Positions 26,844 to 37,043 are shown, numbered from the stretch's first letter. The stretch is DNA of 51,093 nucleotides from Rhizobiales bacterium Ga0077548 (GCA_001464215.1 LNEZ01000049.1:1-51093); one strand, 5' to 3'. The notes: generated from the sequence alone by a model not told the origin. A program made the numbers and translations.

Positions 26844-29480
26844 ATGATGATGCGCGAAGCCGATGCTACAGCCGTTCGCCTCAGCGAATACCGGCCCTAT
26901 GACTGGCTGGTCGATACGGTCGAGCTGGATTTTCAACTCGACCCGAAGGCAACGCGCGTGCGCGCAAAACTTGCGATGCGCCCAAACCCGAAAGGCCGCA
27001 AAGGTGCGCCGATCGTGCTCGACGGCGACGAGCTTTCGCTTACCTCGATCAAACTGAACGGCCGCGAATTGCGCGCCGACGAATATGAAGCGACTGCTTC
27101 TTCGCTAACCGTGAAGACGCCGCCGCGCGGCAAGCTAGACCTCGAGATCGAAACCATCATCAATCCGTCGGCCAACACCAAGCTGATGGGGCTGTTTCGC
27201 TCGAACGCGATCTACTGCACGCAATGCGAGGCGGAGGGTTTTCGCCGCATCACTTATTTCCCCGACCGGCCTGACGTGCTTTCCGTCTATACGGTCCGCA
27301 TCGAAGCCGACCGCGACGAAGCGCCGTTCCTGCTTTCCAACGGCAACCCGGTCGAGGCTTTCGGCATCAAGGGCACCAACCGCCACTACGCGATCTGGCA
27401 CGACCCGTTTCCGAAGCCGTCTTATCTGTTCGCGCTGGTCGGCGGAAAACTCGACTACATCGAGGACTCGTTCATCACAGCGTCCGGCAAGCACGTGATG
27501 CTGCGTATCTTCGTCGAATGCGGCAAGACGCAACTCGCGGGCTACGCGATGGACGCGCTTCAGCGCTCGATGCGCTGGGACGAGAAAGTTTTCGGCTGCG
27601 AATACGATCTCGACGTTTTCCACATCGTTGCCGTTTCCGATTTCAATATGGGCGCGATGGAGAACAAGGGCCTCAACATCTTCAACGACAAATACGTTCT
27701 CGCCTCCCCCGAGACCGCGACCGACATCGATTACGAAAATATCGAAGCGATCATCGCGCACGAGTATTTCCACAACTGGACCGGCGACCGCATTACCTGC
27801 CGCGACTGGTTCCAGCTTTGTCTGAAGGAAGGCCTTACCGTTTTCCGCGATCAGGAATTTTCCTCGGACGAACGCTCGCGCCCCGTGGAGCGGATCGGCG
27901 ACGTGCGCCGGTTCAAGAGTTACCAGTTCGCGGAAGATGCCGGCCCGCTCGCGCATCCGGTGCGGCCCGACACCTATCGCGAGATCAACAACTTCTACAC
28001 GGTCACGGTGTACGAGAAAGGCGCGGAAGTCGTCAGAATGCTGAAGACGCTTCTCGGCGCACCCGGCTTCCGCAAGGGCATGGACCTTTATTTCAGGCGT
28101 CACGACGGCGACGCGGCAACGGTCGAAGATTTCCTGAAATGTTTCACCGACGCGAACAAGCGCGACCTCACGCAATTCTCGCGCTGGTACTCGCAGGCCG
28201 GCACGCCGGAGCTTGCGGTACGCGGCAGGTATGACGCCAAGGCCAAGACCTACAGCTTCGACATCGAGCAGATGATCCCGCCGACGCCGGGGCAGAGCGC
28301 GAAGCAACCGATGGTGATTCCGCTGAAACTCGGCCTCCTCGACGGCAAGGGCCGCGACATCGCGCTGAAGGACGCCAAGGGTAAAGCCGTTCCCGGCAAT
28401 CTGATCGTGCTCGAAAAGTCCGCGCAGAAATTCGTCTTCGGCGGCATCAAGGAGAAGCCGGCGGTTTCGCTTAATCGCGGCTTCTCCGCGCCGGTGAAGA
28501 TCGCCACGAACTTCGGCGAGGAAAACCTGCGCTTCCTCGCAAAATACGACAGCGATCCCTTCAACCGCTATGACGCGGTCGAGCAGCTTGCCATGCTGGG
28601 GCTTGTTGGCAGCGCGCGCGGAGCGAACGAACCGCCGGCGGCGTTGATCGAGGCGCTTTCCAATGCACTCGACAATGCTTCGCTCGATGATGCGTTTCTC
28701 GCGCAGCTTTTCAGCTTGCCGGACGAAGCCGATATCGCGCAGCAGATCGGAAAGAATGTCGATCCCGACGCGATCATGGCTGCGCGAAAGAAGATCAAGC
28801 GCGAGATCGGCGTTGCGCTGAAAGAAAAACTCGCTGCGCGCTACCAGAAGCTCACAAGCCACCGCGCCTATTCGCCGGACGCGCAAAGTGCAGGACGGCG
28901 CGCGTTGCGAAATACCTGTCTCGATTTACTCGCTGCCACCGAAAGCAAAGCAGAGCAGCAGCGAGCCTTCAAACAGTTCGAAGAAGCCGACAACATGACC
29001 GACCGCATGGCGGCGCTCGGCGTGCTTTCGCAGTATGCGATCCCCGAGCGCGAGACGGCGCTCGCTGCCTTCGAGACGCGCTACCGCAACGATCCGCTCG
29101 TACTCGACAAGTGGTTCGCGGTGCAGGCGCGTATTCCGGAAGCCGATACGCTCGAGCGTGTGCATAAGCTCATGAAACACCCGGCATTTTCGATGACAAA
29201 CCCGAACCGGATGCGCTCTCTGATCGGCGTCTTTGCCGCCGGCAACCCTGCGCAGTTCAACCGCCCGGACGGCAAGGGCTATGTCTTCATCGCCGACACG
29301 GTTCTCGGTTTGGACTCAAAGAACCCGCAGGTCGCGGCGCGCCTCCTCTCGGCCTTCAAGAGCTGGCGGATGCTGGAGCCCGCCCGCCGCGCGCTTGCGG
29401 AGAAAGAATTAAATCGCATCGCAAAAACGCCCGGCCTGTCGGCAGATGTTTCGGATATAGCAAGCCGATCATTGGCTTGA
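26844..29480 (+). CDS. pepN: Aminopeptidase N (M1 family, E. coli PepN type)
   Basis: 878 aa zinc metallopeptidase. The substrate-binding GAMEN motif is at 270-274. The zinc motif is HEYFHNWTG (His306, Glu307, His310), with the third ligand Glu329 in LKEGLTVFRD. Residues 1-190 form the usual beta domain and the last 330 the helical PepN cap (domain DUF3458). The protein is cytosolic, with no signal peptide, and removes N-terminal residues from peptides. Start 26844 follows AAGGAGACAGC. The two ends of the gene show no overlap with neighbours, so it is likely monocistronic. Confidence 0.95.
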   Translation: MMMREADATAVRLSEYRPYDWLVDTVELDFQLDPKATRVRAKLAMRPNPKGRKGAPIVLDGDELSLTSIKLNGRELRADEYEATASSLTVKTPPRGKLDLEIETIINPSANTKLMGLFRSNAIYCTQCEAEGFRRITYFPDRPDVLSVYTVRIEADRDEAPFLLSNGNPVEAFGIKGTNRHYAIWHDPFPKPSYLFALVGGKLDYIEDSFITASGKHVMLRIFVECGKTQLAGYAMDALQRSMRWDEKVFGCEYDLDVFHIVAVSDFNMGAMENKGLNIFNDKYVLASPETATDIDYENIEAIIAHEYFHNWTGDRITCRDWFQLCLKEGLTVFRDQEFSSDERSRPVERIGDVRRFKSYQFAEDAGPLAHPVRPDTYREINNFYTVTVYEKGAEVVRMLKTLLGAPGFRKGMDLYFRRHDGDAATVEDFLKCFTDANKRDLTQFSRWYSQAGTPELAVRGRYDAKAKTYSFDIEQMIPPTPGQSAKQPMVIPLKLGLLDGKGRDIALKDAKGKAVPGNLIVLEKSAQKFVFGGIKEKPAVSLNRGFSAPVKIATNFGEENLRFLAKYDSDPFNRYDAVEQLAMLGLVGSARGANEPPAALIEALSNALDNASLDDAFLAQLFSLPDEADIAQQIGKNVDPDAIMAARKKIKREIGVALKEKLAARYQKLTSHRAYSPDAQSAGRRALRNTCLDLLAATESKAEQQRAFKQFEEADNMTDRMAALGVLSQYAIPERETALAAFETRYRNDPLVLDKWFAVQARIPEADTLERVHKLMKHPAFSMTNPNRMRSLIGVFAAGNPAQFNRPDGKGYVFIADTVLGLDSKNPQVAARLLSAFKSWRMLEPARRALAEKELNRIAKTPGLSADVSDIASRSLA

Positions 29481-29670
29481 GTCCGAAAGACTCAATCGTT
29501 AACGCGCAGCGGCTCTCCCGTAGCCGATAATTAACGACTCGGGACAAAGAATTTCGGCGCGTTGACTCTAGACAAATCACTTCGAAATCGATTCTTATGA
29601 TTCTCGATTCGGGGAGATGCGGCAGTCCCTCCAGATCAAATTTTTGGGGCTCATCCGGGGAGAGTCAGCG

Positions 29671-31935
29671 ATGGCGCGTGTCCACGCTGCCAATACGACA
29701 GCGCATGGACATTCGACGCGCGGACTTGCCCGCTCGCTGACACACCCGAACTATCAGCGTCTGGTCGACGCCGAGCCGATCCTGCGCCGCGTCGTTCCGG
29801 TTCTCATCGTTGTCTTCCTGATGTCAGTTGCGCTCGGCGCACTCGTGCAGGTGCTGGAACACCGTCGCACTGCAATCGCCGACGCCAAGACCGGAATGGC
29901 GCTTTACGCGCAATCAATCGCGGAAGAATACGCGCGGCGCGCGGCGGCGGCCGATGCTGGTGCACAGGATGCCAAGTCGCTGCTGCGCATCGCAACACCT
30001 GCGCAGGCGATCACCAACGGCCGCCAGTTCTTCATTGCCGATCCAAACGGTAAGATCGTCGCAGCGGAGCCCGAGGCCCCGCACGCGGTCGGCAAACTGC
30101 TGATCGACATTCTTGGCGCCTCGCAGCCGCTTACGGTTTATGCGGAACGCGCGGGCGTAATCGAAATATCGATTCCGAACGGTCCGAATGCGCTTGCGAC
30201 CGTGCGCAACCTGCGCGACGGCCATGGTCAGATCGCATCGCTCCAGCCGCGCGCGTTGGCACTGGAAAACTGGTGGCGTGATACGCGGCTGACCGCAACG
30301 CTCGTCACGACCACGAGCGTTGTGCTGCTTATTCTCGGCTTCGCCTTTCACTGGCAATCGACGCGGGCGCGCGAAGCCGACCTGATCTACGAAAAGGTTC
30401 GCGCGCGTATGGACACGGCGCTGAACAGGGGCCGCGCTGGTCTGTGGGACTGGGATCTGGCACGAGGCCGCATCTACTGGTCGGATTCCATGTTCGAAAT
30501 CCTCGGCTTCAAGCCGCGCGACGAACTTTTGTCGTTCGGCGAAATCGAAGCGCTGGTTCATCCCGACGACGGCTCGCTGTTCGAACTCGCCTCCAACCTT
30601 GCCGATGCCGCCGACGGCGCGGTGGACCGCGCATTCAGGATGCGCCACGCCGACGGAAGCTGGGTGTGGCTCCGCGCGCGCGCCGAACTGGTGCAGGAGA
30701 ATACCGCAAGCGGGCCGCATCTGATCGGCATCGCCTCCGACATCACCGAAGAGAAACGCTTACAGGCACGTACCGCGACTGCGGATATGCGGCTTCGCGA
30801 AGCGGTCGAGACTGTTTCCGAAGCTTTCGTGATCTGGGATACCGATCGCCGTCTCTTGCTTTCGAACAATAAGTTCAAGGAGCAGCACGGTCTTTCGGAC
30901 GAGGCGGTCATTCCGGGCAACCATTACGACAAGGTCATGGCGGCGATGACCAATCCGGTGCTGTCCGCCCCGCAAACGACGGACGGCAGCGTCGAGCTTG
31001 CCAACGGCCGCTGGGTGCAGATCAACGAGCGCCGCATGAAGGACGGCGGCCTCGTCTCGATCGGCACCGATATTACCAAGATCAAGCTGCACGAAGAAAA
31101 GCTGATCGATAGCGAACGCAACCTGCTCGCGCGCAACGCCGAACTCACCAATTCGCAGCAGGCACTCGAATATCAGGCGCAGCAGCTTGCGGAGCTTGCG
31201 CAGAAATACGCCGACGAGAAATCGCGCGCCGAAGAAGCGAGCCAGGCAAAATCAGAGTTTCTCGCCAACATGAGCCATGAGTTGCGCACGCCGCTGAATG
31301 CGATCATCGGTTTCTCCGAGATCATGGAATCCGGGATGTTCGGCAAGCTGGGCTCGGAGAAATACTACGAATATTGCAGCGATATTCGCGCCAGCGGCGT
31401 TTACCTGCTCGAAGTCATCAACGACATCCTCGACATGGCCAAGATCGAGGCGGGCCGGATGCCGGTCAGCATCGAAGCGGTCAAGCTCGAAGAAATCGTA
31501 TCCGACGCGATGCGCGTGATGTCGGTTCGTGCAGGCGAGAAGAAGTTGCTCTGCCGCACGGAAATCTGCGGCGACCTCACGCTCCGCGCCGACCGCCGCG
31601 CGATAAAACAGATCCTGCTCAATCTCATTTCCAACGCAGTGAAATTCACCCCGGACGGCGGACGTATCGCCGTGCGCGCAAAACTGTCCGGTCAGTCGGC
31701 ATTCGTCGTGATCGAGGATTCCGGCATCGGAATCGCAAGGGAAGCGCTCAGGAAACTCGGCCGTCCGTTCGAGCAGGTGGAAAGCCAGCTTACGAAGACG
31801 CAGGCCGGCTCCGGGCTGGGATTGGCGATCGCGAAGTCGCTTGCCGAACTGCAGGGCGGGCGTATGCGCATCCGCTCGATTGAAAACGTCGGCACCACGG
31901 TATTCCTCCGCCTGCCGGCAAAACTCGCTGCTTAA
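29671..31935 (+). CDS. Membrane sensor histidine kinase with two PAS domains
   Basis: 754 aa. Helix 1 (near 41-63) and helix 2 (near 209-227) enclose a periplasmic sensing domain of about 145 residues. Two PAS folds follow: the first near 255-365, with PAC ending GIASDITEEKR, and the second near 370-470. A coiled coil (SQQALEYQAQQLAELAQKYA) leads to HisKA, FLANMSHELRTPLNAII with His536. The ATPase domain has N box NLISNAVKFTPDGG, G1 IEDSGIGIAREAL and G2 GSGLGLAIAKSL. Start 29671 follows GGGGAGAGTC; a frame start at 29617 is possible but worse. No regulator is adjacent. Its stop shares bases with the convergent glnE stop. Confidence 0.88.
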   Translation: MARVHAANTTAHGHSTRGLARSLTHPNYQRLVDAEPILRRVVPVLIVVFLMSVALGALVQVLEHRRTAIADAKTGMALYAQSIAEEYARRAAAADAGAQDAKSLLRIATPAQAITNGRQFFIADPNGKIVAAEPEAPHAVGKLLIDILGASQPLTVYAERAGVIEISIPNGPNALATVRNLRDGHGQIASLQPRALALENWWRDTRLTATLVTTTSVVLLILGFAFHWQSTRAREADLIYEKVRARMDTALNRGRAGLWDWDLARGRIYWSDSMFEILGFKPRDELLSFGEIEALVHPDDGSLFELASNLADAADGAVDRAFRMRHADGSWVWLRARAELVQENTASGPHLIGIASDITEEKRLQARTATADMRLREAVETVSEAFVIWDTDRRLLLSNNKFKEQHGLSDEAVIPGNHYDKVMAAMTNPVLSAPQTTDGSVELANGRWVQINERRMKDGGLVSIGTDITKIKLHEEKLIDSERNLLARNAELTNSQQALEYQAQQLAELAQKYADEKSRAEEASQAKSEFLANMSHELRTPLNAIIGFSEIMESGMFGKLGSEKYYEYCSDIRASGVYLLEVINDILDMAKIEAGRMPVSIEAVKLEEIVSDAMRVMSVRAGEKKLLCRTEICGDLTLRADRRAIKQILLNLISNAVKFTPDGGRIAVRAKLSGQSAFVVIEDSGIGIAREALRKLGRPFEQVESQLTKTQAGSGLGLAIAKSLAELQGGRMRIRSIENVGTTVFLRLPAKLAA

Positions 31936-34904
31936 TTCTCCGCGGCTCCATTCAAAATCCGCTCGAACGCCTCACGGACTTTTTCCTCGATATCGGCGAG
32001 ATGTGCGTCGAGCGTGGTGAAATCAGGCAAAGCGCCTGCGCGCGCGAGCAAGGCCAACAAGCCCGGCGCTGCCTTCCCCGGCTCGAACGGCCCGCTCACG
32101 CAAAGGCGCAGGATCTGCGTGAGATTGTGATAGAGCGTCACCGCCTCGCTCAATAACTCGCCGTCGGCTTTTTCGAGCAACGAGAGCTTCCGCACCTTTT
32201 CGATCACGCGCGCGGTCTGCGTATCCAGAATTTCCGGATGCCGCTCCGCATAGACCAGCGAAAAATACTGCGCCAGAAACTCGATATCGATCAGGCCGCC
32301 TTTGGCGTTCTTAATGTCCCAGCGCTCGGCATCGCCGCGCTCGTCGGCAATCGCCTGGCGCATTTCCAGCACATCGCGCGCGACCATGCCGGGGTCGCGC
32401 TCGATACGCAGCGCCTTGCCGGTCGCGCTCTCGACTTTCCGCCTGAAAGCCACGGACGACGAAACGACGCGGGCGCGCGTGAGCGCCATGTGTTCCCAGG
32501 TCCACGCCTCGTTGCGCTGATAGTTGACGAAGCTTCCGAGCGAAGTCGCAACCGGACCCGAACGGCCCGAGGGCCGCAGCCTTAGATCGACGTCATAGAG
32601 TTTGCCCATATTGGTAGGCGTGGTCAGCGCATTGATCACGCGCTGCGTCAGCCGCGCAAAATACTGTGCGCCGTAAAGCGGACGCTTGCCGTTCGACTCC
32701 GGCTTCGCCTCGTCGAACTCGTAAAGCAAAAGCAGATCGAGATCGGAGCCCGCGGTCATTTCGCGGCTGCCGAGTTTGCCGAGCGCCACGACCGCGGTTT
32801 CCGCCTTGGCGAGCTTACCGTGGTTCTCCTCGAAGCGGCGCGTCACTTCGCGATGCAACTCGCGAATGATGACTTCGGCGAGCGTGGCATAGGCTTCGCC
32901 TGCCCTGTTTGCAGACAAAGCGCCGGAGATTACGCGGACCCCGATCAGAACGAGATGCTCGCGGCCGAAACTGCGCGTGAGATCGAGGAAATCTTCTTCG
33001 CTCTGCGCCTGTTTCAGAATGTCCGCGAGACGCTTCGAAAGCAGTTCTTCCGAAGGAACGCCTGCGAAGAATGCCGGATCGAGCAGACCGTCCAAAAGCG
33101 ACGGCGCCTGTGCGATCATATCCCGCAAGCGCGGCGACGTGGAAAGGATCGTTGCAATAAGCTGCACGAGATCGGGATGCGTGCGCATCGCCGCCAAGAG
33201 CCGCTCACCGCCGGGGAGCTGCGACAGAAAGCGGTCGCAGGCCAAGAGCGCCGCGTCCGGGTTTCCGGAGCGCGAGAGCGCATCGAGCAGCGCGGGCAGG
33301 ATCGCCTGAAACTCGCTGCGCGCGGTCTCGGTTTTCAGCGCGCGGTATTCTCCGGCAAACCAGCCGCGGATCAGGTGGCTCGCTGCAAGCGGCTCCTTGA
33401 AGCCGAGCTTCGCAAGCGTGTTCAGCGTCTCGCGGTCGTCCTTGTCTTTCGGAAATTCCAGCACGCCGGAGACGGCGGCAAGCGGCGGCGCATCTTCGAA
33501 CAGATGCGCGTAATGGCCCTGCACCCGTTGCAGATAACGCGTCAGCGTGCGCGCGAGCTCGCCGCGATCTTTCAGGCCAAGAAAACGCGCGAAGCGGTCG
33601 AGCGCTTCCTCGTCTTCCGGCAGCGTATGCGTTTGCTCGTCCATCATCATCTGCAAGCGGTGCTCGACGCGGCGCAGATAAAGATAGGCCTCATGCAGTT
33701 CGTCGCGCGCTTCAGCTTCAATCCATTTTTCGTCGGCAAGCCGCGCCAGCATCGGCAGGGTGCGCGTCCCGCGCAATTCCGGCACGCGGCCTCCCGCGAT
33801 AAGCTGTTGTGTTTGCACGAAAAACTCGATCTCCCGGATGCCGCCACGGCCGAGCTTGATGTTGTGGCCTGCAACCGCGATCTCGTCGTGCCCGCGAAAG
33901 GCGTGGATCTGCCGCTTCATCGCGTGCACGTCCGCGATCGCCGCGTGATCGAGATAACGGCGCCACACGAAGGGCGAGAGATTTTTCAGGAATTTTTCGC
34001 CGGCGGCGATATCGCCGGCAATCGGCCGCGCCTTGATATAGGCCGCGCGCTCCCAGGTCTGGCCCTCGCGTTCGTAGTAGTCGAGCGCGGCAACGGTCGA
34101 GATGGCAATCTGCGTCGAGCCGGGATCGGGACGAAGCCGCAAATCGGTGCGGAACACATAGCCGTCGCCGGTGCGGTCATGCACGAGGCGCAGAAGATTT
34201 TTCGTAAGTGCAACAAAGAACTGAGCCGGCTCGACGTCAGCGCCAAGCCTTGCTTCGCGCTCGAACAAGACGATCAGGTCGATGTCGCTCGAGTAATTCA
34301 GTTCGCTTGCGCCATGCTTACCCATCGCAAGTACGATGTAGCCGGAGCCCTCGCCGGGAACTGAAGTGTTCGGGAGCTTGATCTTCCCTGCCTCGGACGC
34401 CGCGCGCAGCAAACGATCCACAGCGGCACGCACGGCGGTATCGGCAAGATCAGTTAGTGCTGCGGTCACTTCATCGAGCTGCCAGATGCCACCTATATCC
34501 GCGAGCGCGATCAGGAGCGCGCCTTCACGTTTCATCATGCGCAAGGCGACCTGCGCGTCGGCGTCCGATTTCGCGGTCAATGCGGCTTGGGAATAGTGCT
34601 CAAGAATCCGCGCGATCCCCTGCTCCGGAGATTCACCCAGCTGGCGAAGCAGCAGCGCGGGGTCTGCGGTAATCGTGCCCCAGAGATAAGGCGAGCCTTC
34701 GGAGAGGCCCTGCAAAAGCTGTTCGAGCAGTTTGTGCGAGGCGACGGTCTCGCCGAGCCTTGCCGAGATTTCCTTCGGCGCATCGTCGATCAACGCCGCC
34801 AGGGCTTTTCCGGCTGCTGGGAGGCTCGCCACGCGAGGTGCTTCCCGAAGCCGCGCGAGCATCGTGTCGGAGGAACCGGCCGGCTTGGTTTTCGGGGCCT
34901 TCAT
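31932..34904 (-). CDS. glnE: Bifunctional glutamine synthetase adenylyltransferase/deadenylylase
   Basis: 990 aa. It adenylylates and deadenylylates GlnA in response to PII and glutamine. Two nucleotidyltransferase domains are visible. The N-terminal deadenylylase domain has GKHGASELNYSSDIDLIVLF (Asp207, Asp209). The C-terminal adenylylase domain, around residue 720, has LGSREMTAGSDLDLLLLYEF. Each is followed by its GlnD-type helical domain. Length agrees with other alphaproteobacterial GlnE. Its start overlaps the stop of the upstream histidine kinase gene by four bases (ATGA), so translation is coupled to the sensor pair. Confidence 0.95.
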   Translation of the reverse strand: MKAPKTKPAGSSDTMLARLREAPRVASLPAAGKALAALIDDAPKEISARLGETVASHKLLEQLLQGLSEGSPYLWGTITADPALLLRQLGESPEQGIARILEHYSQAALTAKSDADAQVALRMMKREGALLIALADIGGIWQLDEVTAALTDLADTAVRAAVDRLLRAASEAGKIKLPNTSVPGEGSGYIVLAMGKHGASELNYSSDIDLIVLFEREARLGADVEPAQFFVALTKNLLRLVHDRTGDGYVFRTDLRLRPDPGSTQIAISTVAALDYYEREGQTWERAAYIKARPIAGDIAAGEKFLKNLSPFVWRRYLDHAAIADVHAMKRQIHAFRGHDEIAVAGHNIKLGRGGIREIEFFVQTQQLIAGGRVPELRGTRTLPMLARLADEKWIEAEARDELHEAYLYLRRVEHRLQMMMDEQTHTLPEDEEALDRFARFLGLKDRGELARTLTRYLQRVQGHYAHLFEDAPPLAAVSGVLEFPKDKDDRETLNTLAKLGFKEPLAASHLIRGWFAGEYRALKTETARSEFQAILPALLDALSRSGNPDAALLACDRFLSQLPGGERLLAAMRTHPDLVQLIATILSTSPRLRDMIAQAPSLLDGLLDPAFFAGVPSEELLSKRLADILKQAQSEEDFLDLTRSFGREHLVLIGVRVISGALSANRAGEAYATLAEVIIRELHREVTRRFEENHGKLAKAETAVVALGKLGSREMTAGSDLDLLLLYEFDEAKPESNGKRPLYGAQYFARLTQRVINALTTPTNMGKLYDVDLRLRPSGRSGPVATSLGSFVNYQRNEAWTWEHMALTRARVVSSSVAFRRKVESATGKALRIERDPGMVARDVLEMRQAIADERGDAERWDIKNAKGGLIDIEFLAQYFSLVYAERHPEILDTQTARVIEKVRKLSLLEKADGELLSEAVTLYHNLTQILRLCVSGPFEPGKAAPGLLALLARAGALPDFTTLDAHLADIEEKVREAFERILNGAAEN

Positions 34905-36301
34905 GCCCCTTTAGTTTGGCCCGGCTGGGCCGGAATCGCGAGCGTCACCTTCAGGCCCGGCGAATTGTCTTCGAGCCTGAGGTCGCCGCCATGCAGCCGC
35001 GCCACGGCAAGCGCCAGCGAAAGCCCGAGGCCCGCGCCGGGCCGCGAGCGGCTTTCCTCCAGCCGCACGAAGCGCTCCAGCACGCGCAGCCGGTCCTGCG
35101 CCGGAATGCCCGGCCCCCGATCGCCGACCGCGAACTCGATGCGGTCGGCGGCGCGGCGCGCGGCTACCGTCACCTTGCTTCCCTTCGTGGTACCGCCATG
35201 CTTGATCGCGTTATCGACGAGGTTCGCGAGCGCCTGACTGACAAGTTCGCGGCTGCCGCGCACGGGAAGATTATCAGGCGCATGGATGCCGAGCGTAAGC
35301 CCGCTTTCCTCCGCCACCGGCTCATAAAGCTCGGCCACGTCCCGCGCGATTTCGGAGGCATCGAAATCGATCATGGCCTTGCGTACTTCGCCGGCTTCGG
35401 CGCGCGAAATCATCAGGAGCGCGTTGAAAGTCCGGATCAGATTGTCGGATTCCTCGATCGTGGATTCGAGTGCGCGGCGAAGCTCGGCTTCAGTATGCTT
35501 CGGCCGCAGTGCCTCTTCCGCGCGGTTACGCAGTCGCGTCAGCGGCGTCTTCAGGTCATGCGCGATATTGTCGGAGACGTGCTTCAGCCCGCCCATCAGA
35601 TTTTCGATGCGGGCGAGCATTGCGTTCAGGCTATTCGCGAGACGGTCGAATTCGTCGCCGGAGCCGGTGACGGCAAGCCTGCCGCCGAAATCGCCGCGCA
35701 TGATCTGCTCAGAGGTCGCGGTCATGCTGTCGATCCGCTTCATCACGCGCCGCGTCACGAACAGACCACCGGCGATACCGAGAAGCACAATCACCACCAG
35801 CGACCAGCGCGCAGGGGCCGCGAGAATCTGCCGGAGCCGCTCGCGCTCCTCGATGTCGCGGCCGACGAGCACGCGAAAGCCGCCGATGAAGGCGACGCGT
35901 ACCAGCGCGCGGCTGTCGTGGAGGTTGTCGGCCGCATCGTCGGTGCGGCGATAGGAAATCTCCGACCAGCCTTGGCGCGACAACGTCACGTTGTCGATAT
36001 CGGTGACGTTCGCCGCCAGCACGGCGCCGTTGAAGGATGTAATCAGATAAAGGTTCGAACCGGGCTGCTGCGCACGCGCGACAATCACGTCGATCAGACG
36101 GCCGATGCCACTGTCGGCGTGAACTTCCTGAAGGTTCTTGATTTCCGCGTCGATCGTCTCGGTGATCTGCGAGACCACGAGTGCCTGCGTATGGCGGGCG
36201 AGATAGCCAATCACCGCCATCGCAAACAGCGCGAAGACGATCAGATAGACCGCAACGATCTTGAACGCGGTAGTGCGGAACAGTTTACCGAGCGCCGTCA
36301 C
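34901..36301 (-). CDS. HAMP-domain sensor histidine kinase
   Basis: 466 aa inner-membrane kinase. Helix 1 spans 13-33 and helix 2 about 165-185, with a periplasmic domain of about 130 residues between. HAMP follows (RRVMKRIDSMTATSEQIMRGD). HisKA contains the phospho-acceptor in NIAHDLKTPLTRLRNRAE (His248). The ATPase domain has N box NLVDNAIKHGG, G1 VGDRGPGIPAQDR and G2 GAGLGLSLALAVARLHGG. Its start overlaps the response regulator gene by 17 bases and its stop overlaps glnE by four, so the three form one transcript. Confidence 0.9.
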   Translation of the reverse strand: MTALGKLFRTTAFKIVAVYLIVFALFAMAVIGYLARHTQALVVSQITETIDAEIKNLQEVHADSGIGRLIDVIVARAQQPGSNLYLITSFNGAVLAANVTDIDNVTLSRQGWSEISYRRTDDAADNLHDSRALVRVAFIGGFRVLVGRDIEERERLRQILAAPARWSLVVIVLLGIAGGLFVTRRVMKRIDSMTATSEQIMRGDFGGRLAVTGSGDEFDRLANSLNAMLARIENLMGGLKHVSDNIAHDLKTPLTRLRNRAEEALRPKHTEAELRRALESTIEESDNLIRTFNALLMISRAEAGEVRKAMIDFDASEIARDVAELYEPVAEESGLTLGIHAPDNLPVRGSRELVSQALANLVDNAIKHGGTTKGSKVTVAARRAADRIEFAVGDRGPGIPAQDRLRVLERFVRLEESRSRPGAGLGLSLALAVARLHGGDLRLEDNSPGLKVTLAIPAQPGQTKGA

Positions 36302-36965
36302 GGATCATGTATCCGGCGCCCCGCACGGTCTGCAACAGTGGCTTTGCGAAACCCTTGTCGATCTTCGAGCGCAGCCGCGAGACGTGCACGTCGATCACGT
36401 TGGTCTGCGGGTCGAAGTGATAGTCCCACACGTTTTCGAGGAGCATGGTGCGGGTCACGACCTGACCCGCATGGCGCATCAGATATTCCAGCAGCCGGAA
36501 TTCGCGCGGTTGCAGCACAATCTCCTCGCCGCCGCGGGTCACGCGATGCGAGAGCCGGTCCAGTTCGAGATCGGCCACGCGATAGACCGTCTCGGCGCTG
36601 TTCGGCGCGCGGCGCCGCGACAGCACTTCGACGCGCGCAAGCAACTCGGAGAAAGCATAAGGCTTCGCGAGATAATCGTCGCCGCCTGCGCGGAGACCCG
36701 TGACGCGGTCATCGACCTGACCCAGCGCGGAGAGGATCAGCACCGGCGTTTCCTTGCCGCGCGTGCGCAGCTCGGAGACGAGCGAAAGCCCGTCGCGTTT
36801 GGGCAACATACGGTCGACCACGAGCACGTCGAAGCTCTCGTCGAGCGCAATGGCAAGGCCGGACTCGCCGTCGTTCGCGACTTCGGCCATGTGGCCGGCC
36901 TCGCGCAGCGCTTTTTTCAGATAATCCGCGGCTTCGCGGTCATCTTCGACGATCAGGAGACGCAT
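36285..36965 (-). CDS. OmpR/PhoB-family response regulator
   Basis: 226 aa. Receiver domain with the acidic pair EDD at 7-9, phospho-acceptor Asp51 (VLVVDRMLPKRDG), the conserved switch Ser near 78 (LILSALGQ) and Lys in AKPYAF. The C-terminal winged helix (ELDRLSHRVTRGG to QTVRGAGYMI) binds DNA. It is the partner of the overlapping histidine kinase. The stretch before it holds the degP terminator, so its promoter must lie in the short 37-base gap or further up. Confidence 0.92.
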   Translation of the reverse strand: MRLLIVEDDREAADYLKKALREAGHMAEVANDGESGLAIALDESFDVLVVDRMLPKRDGLSLVSELRTRGKETPVLILSALGQVDDRVTGLRAGGDDYLAKPYAFSELLARVEVLSRRRAPNSAETVYRVADLELDRLSHRVTRGGEEIVLQPREFRLLEYLMRHAGQVVTRTMLLENVWDYHFDPQTNVIDVHVSRLRSKIDKGFAKPLLQTVRGAGYMIRDGAR

Positions 36966-37002
36966 GGGCCTCGACTCAAATTCTTACGCATGGTTCTCGC
37001 TC

Positions 37003-37043
37003 AAAAAAATTGGGGCGGAAAGCGCTTTCACGCTCTCCGCCCC
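37003..37043 (-). terminator. Rho-independent terminator after degP
   Basis: On the minus strand, GGGGCGGAGAGCG and CGCTTTCCGCCCC (37043-37031 and 37024-37012) pair with one mismatch around a six-base loop, and a T7 tract (complement of A at 37003-37009) follows. It lies about 60 bases after the degP stop and separates that gene from the response-regulator unit. Confidence 0.85.

Noticed and set aside
27135-28886. 583-codon minus-strand frame opposite pepN
   Set aside because: Shadow of the pepN frame; no domain, and the start lies inside the coding sequence of a convincing enzyme.
34760-36703. Very long plus-strand open frame antisense to the HAMP kinase and the glnE start
   Set aside because: It has Arg/His/Ala-rich composition typical of antisense frames in GC-rich DNA, no motifs, and the minus strand carries clear kinase and GlnE domains.
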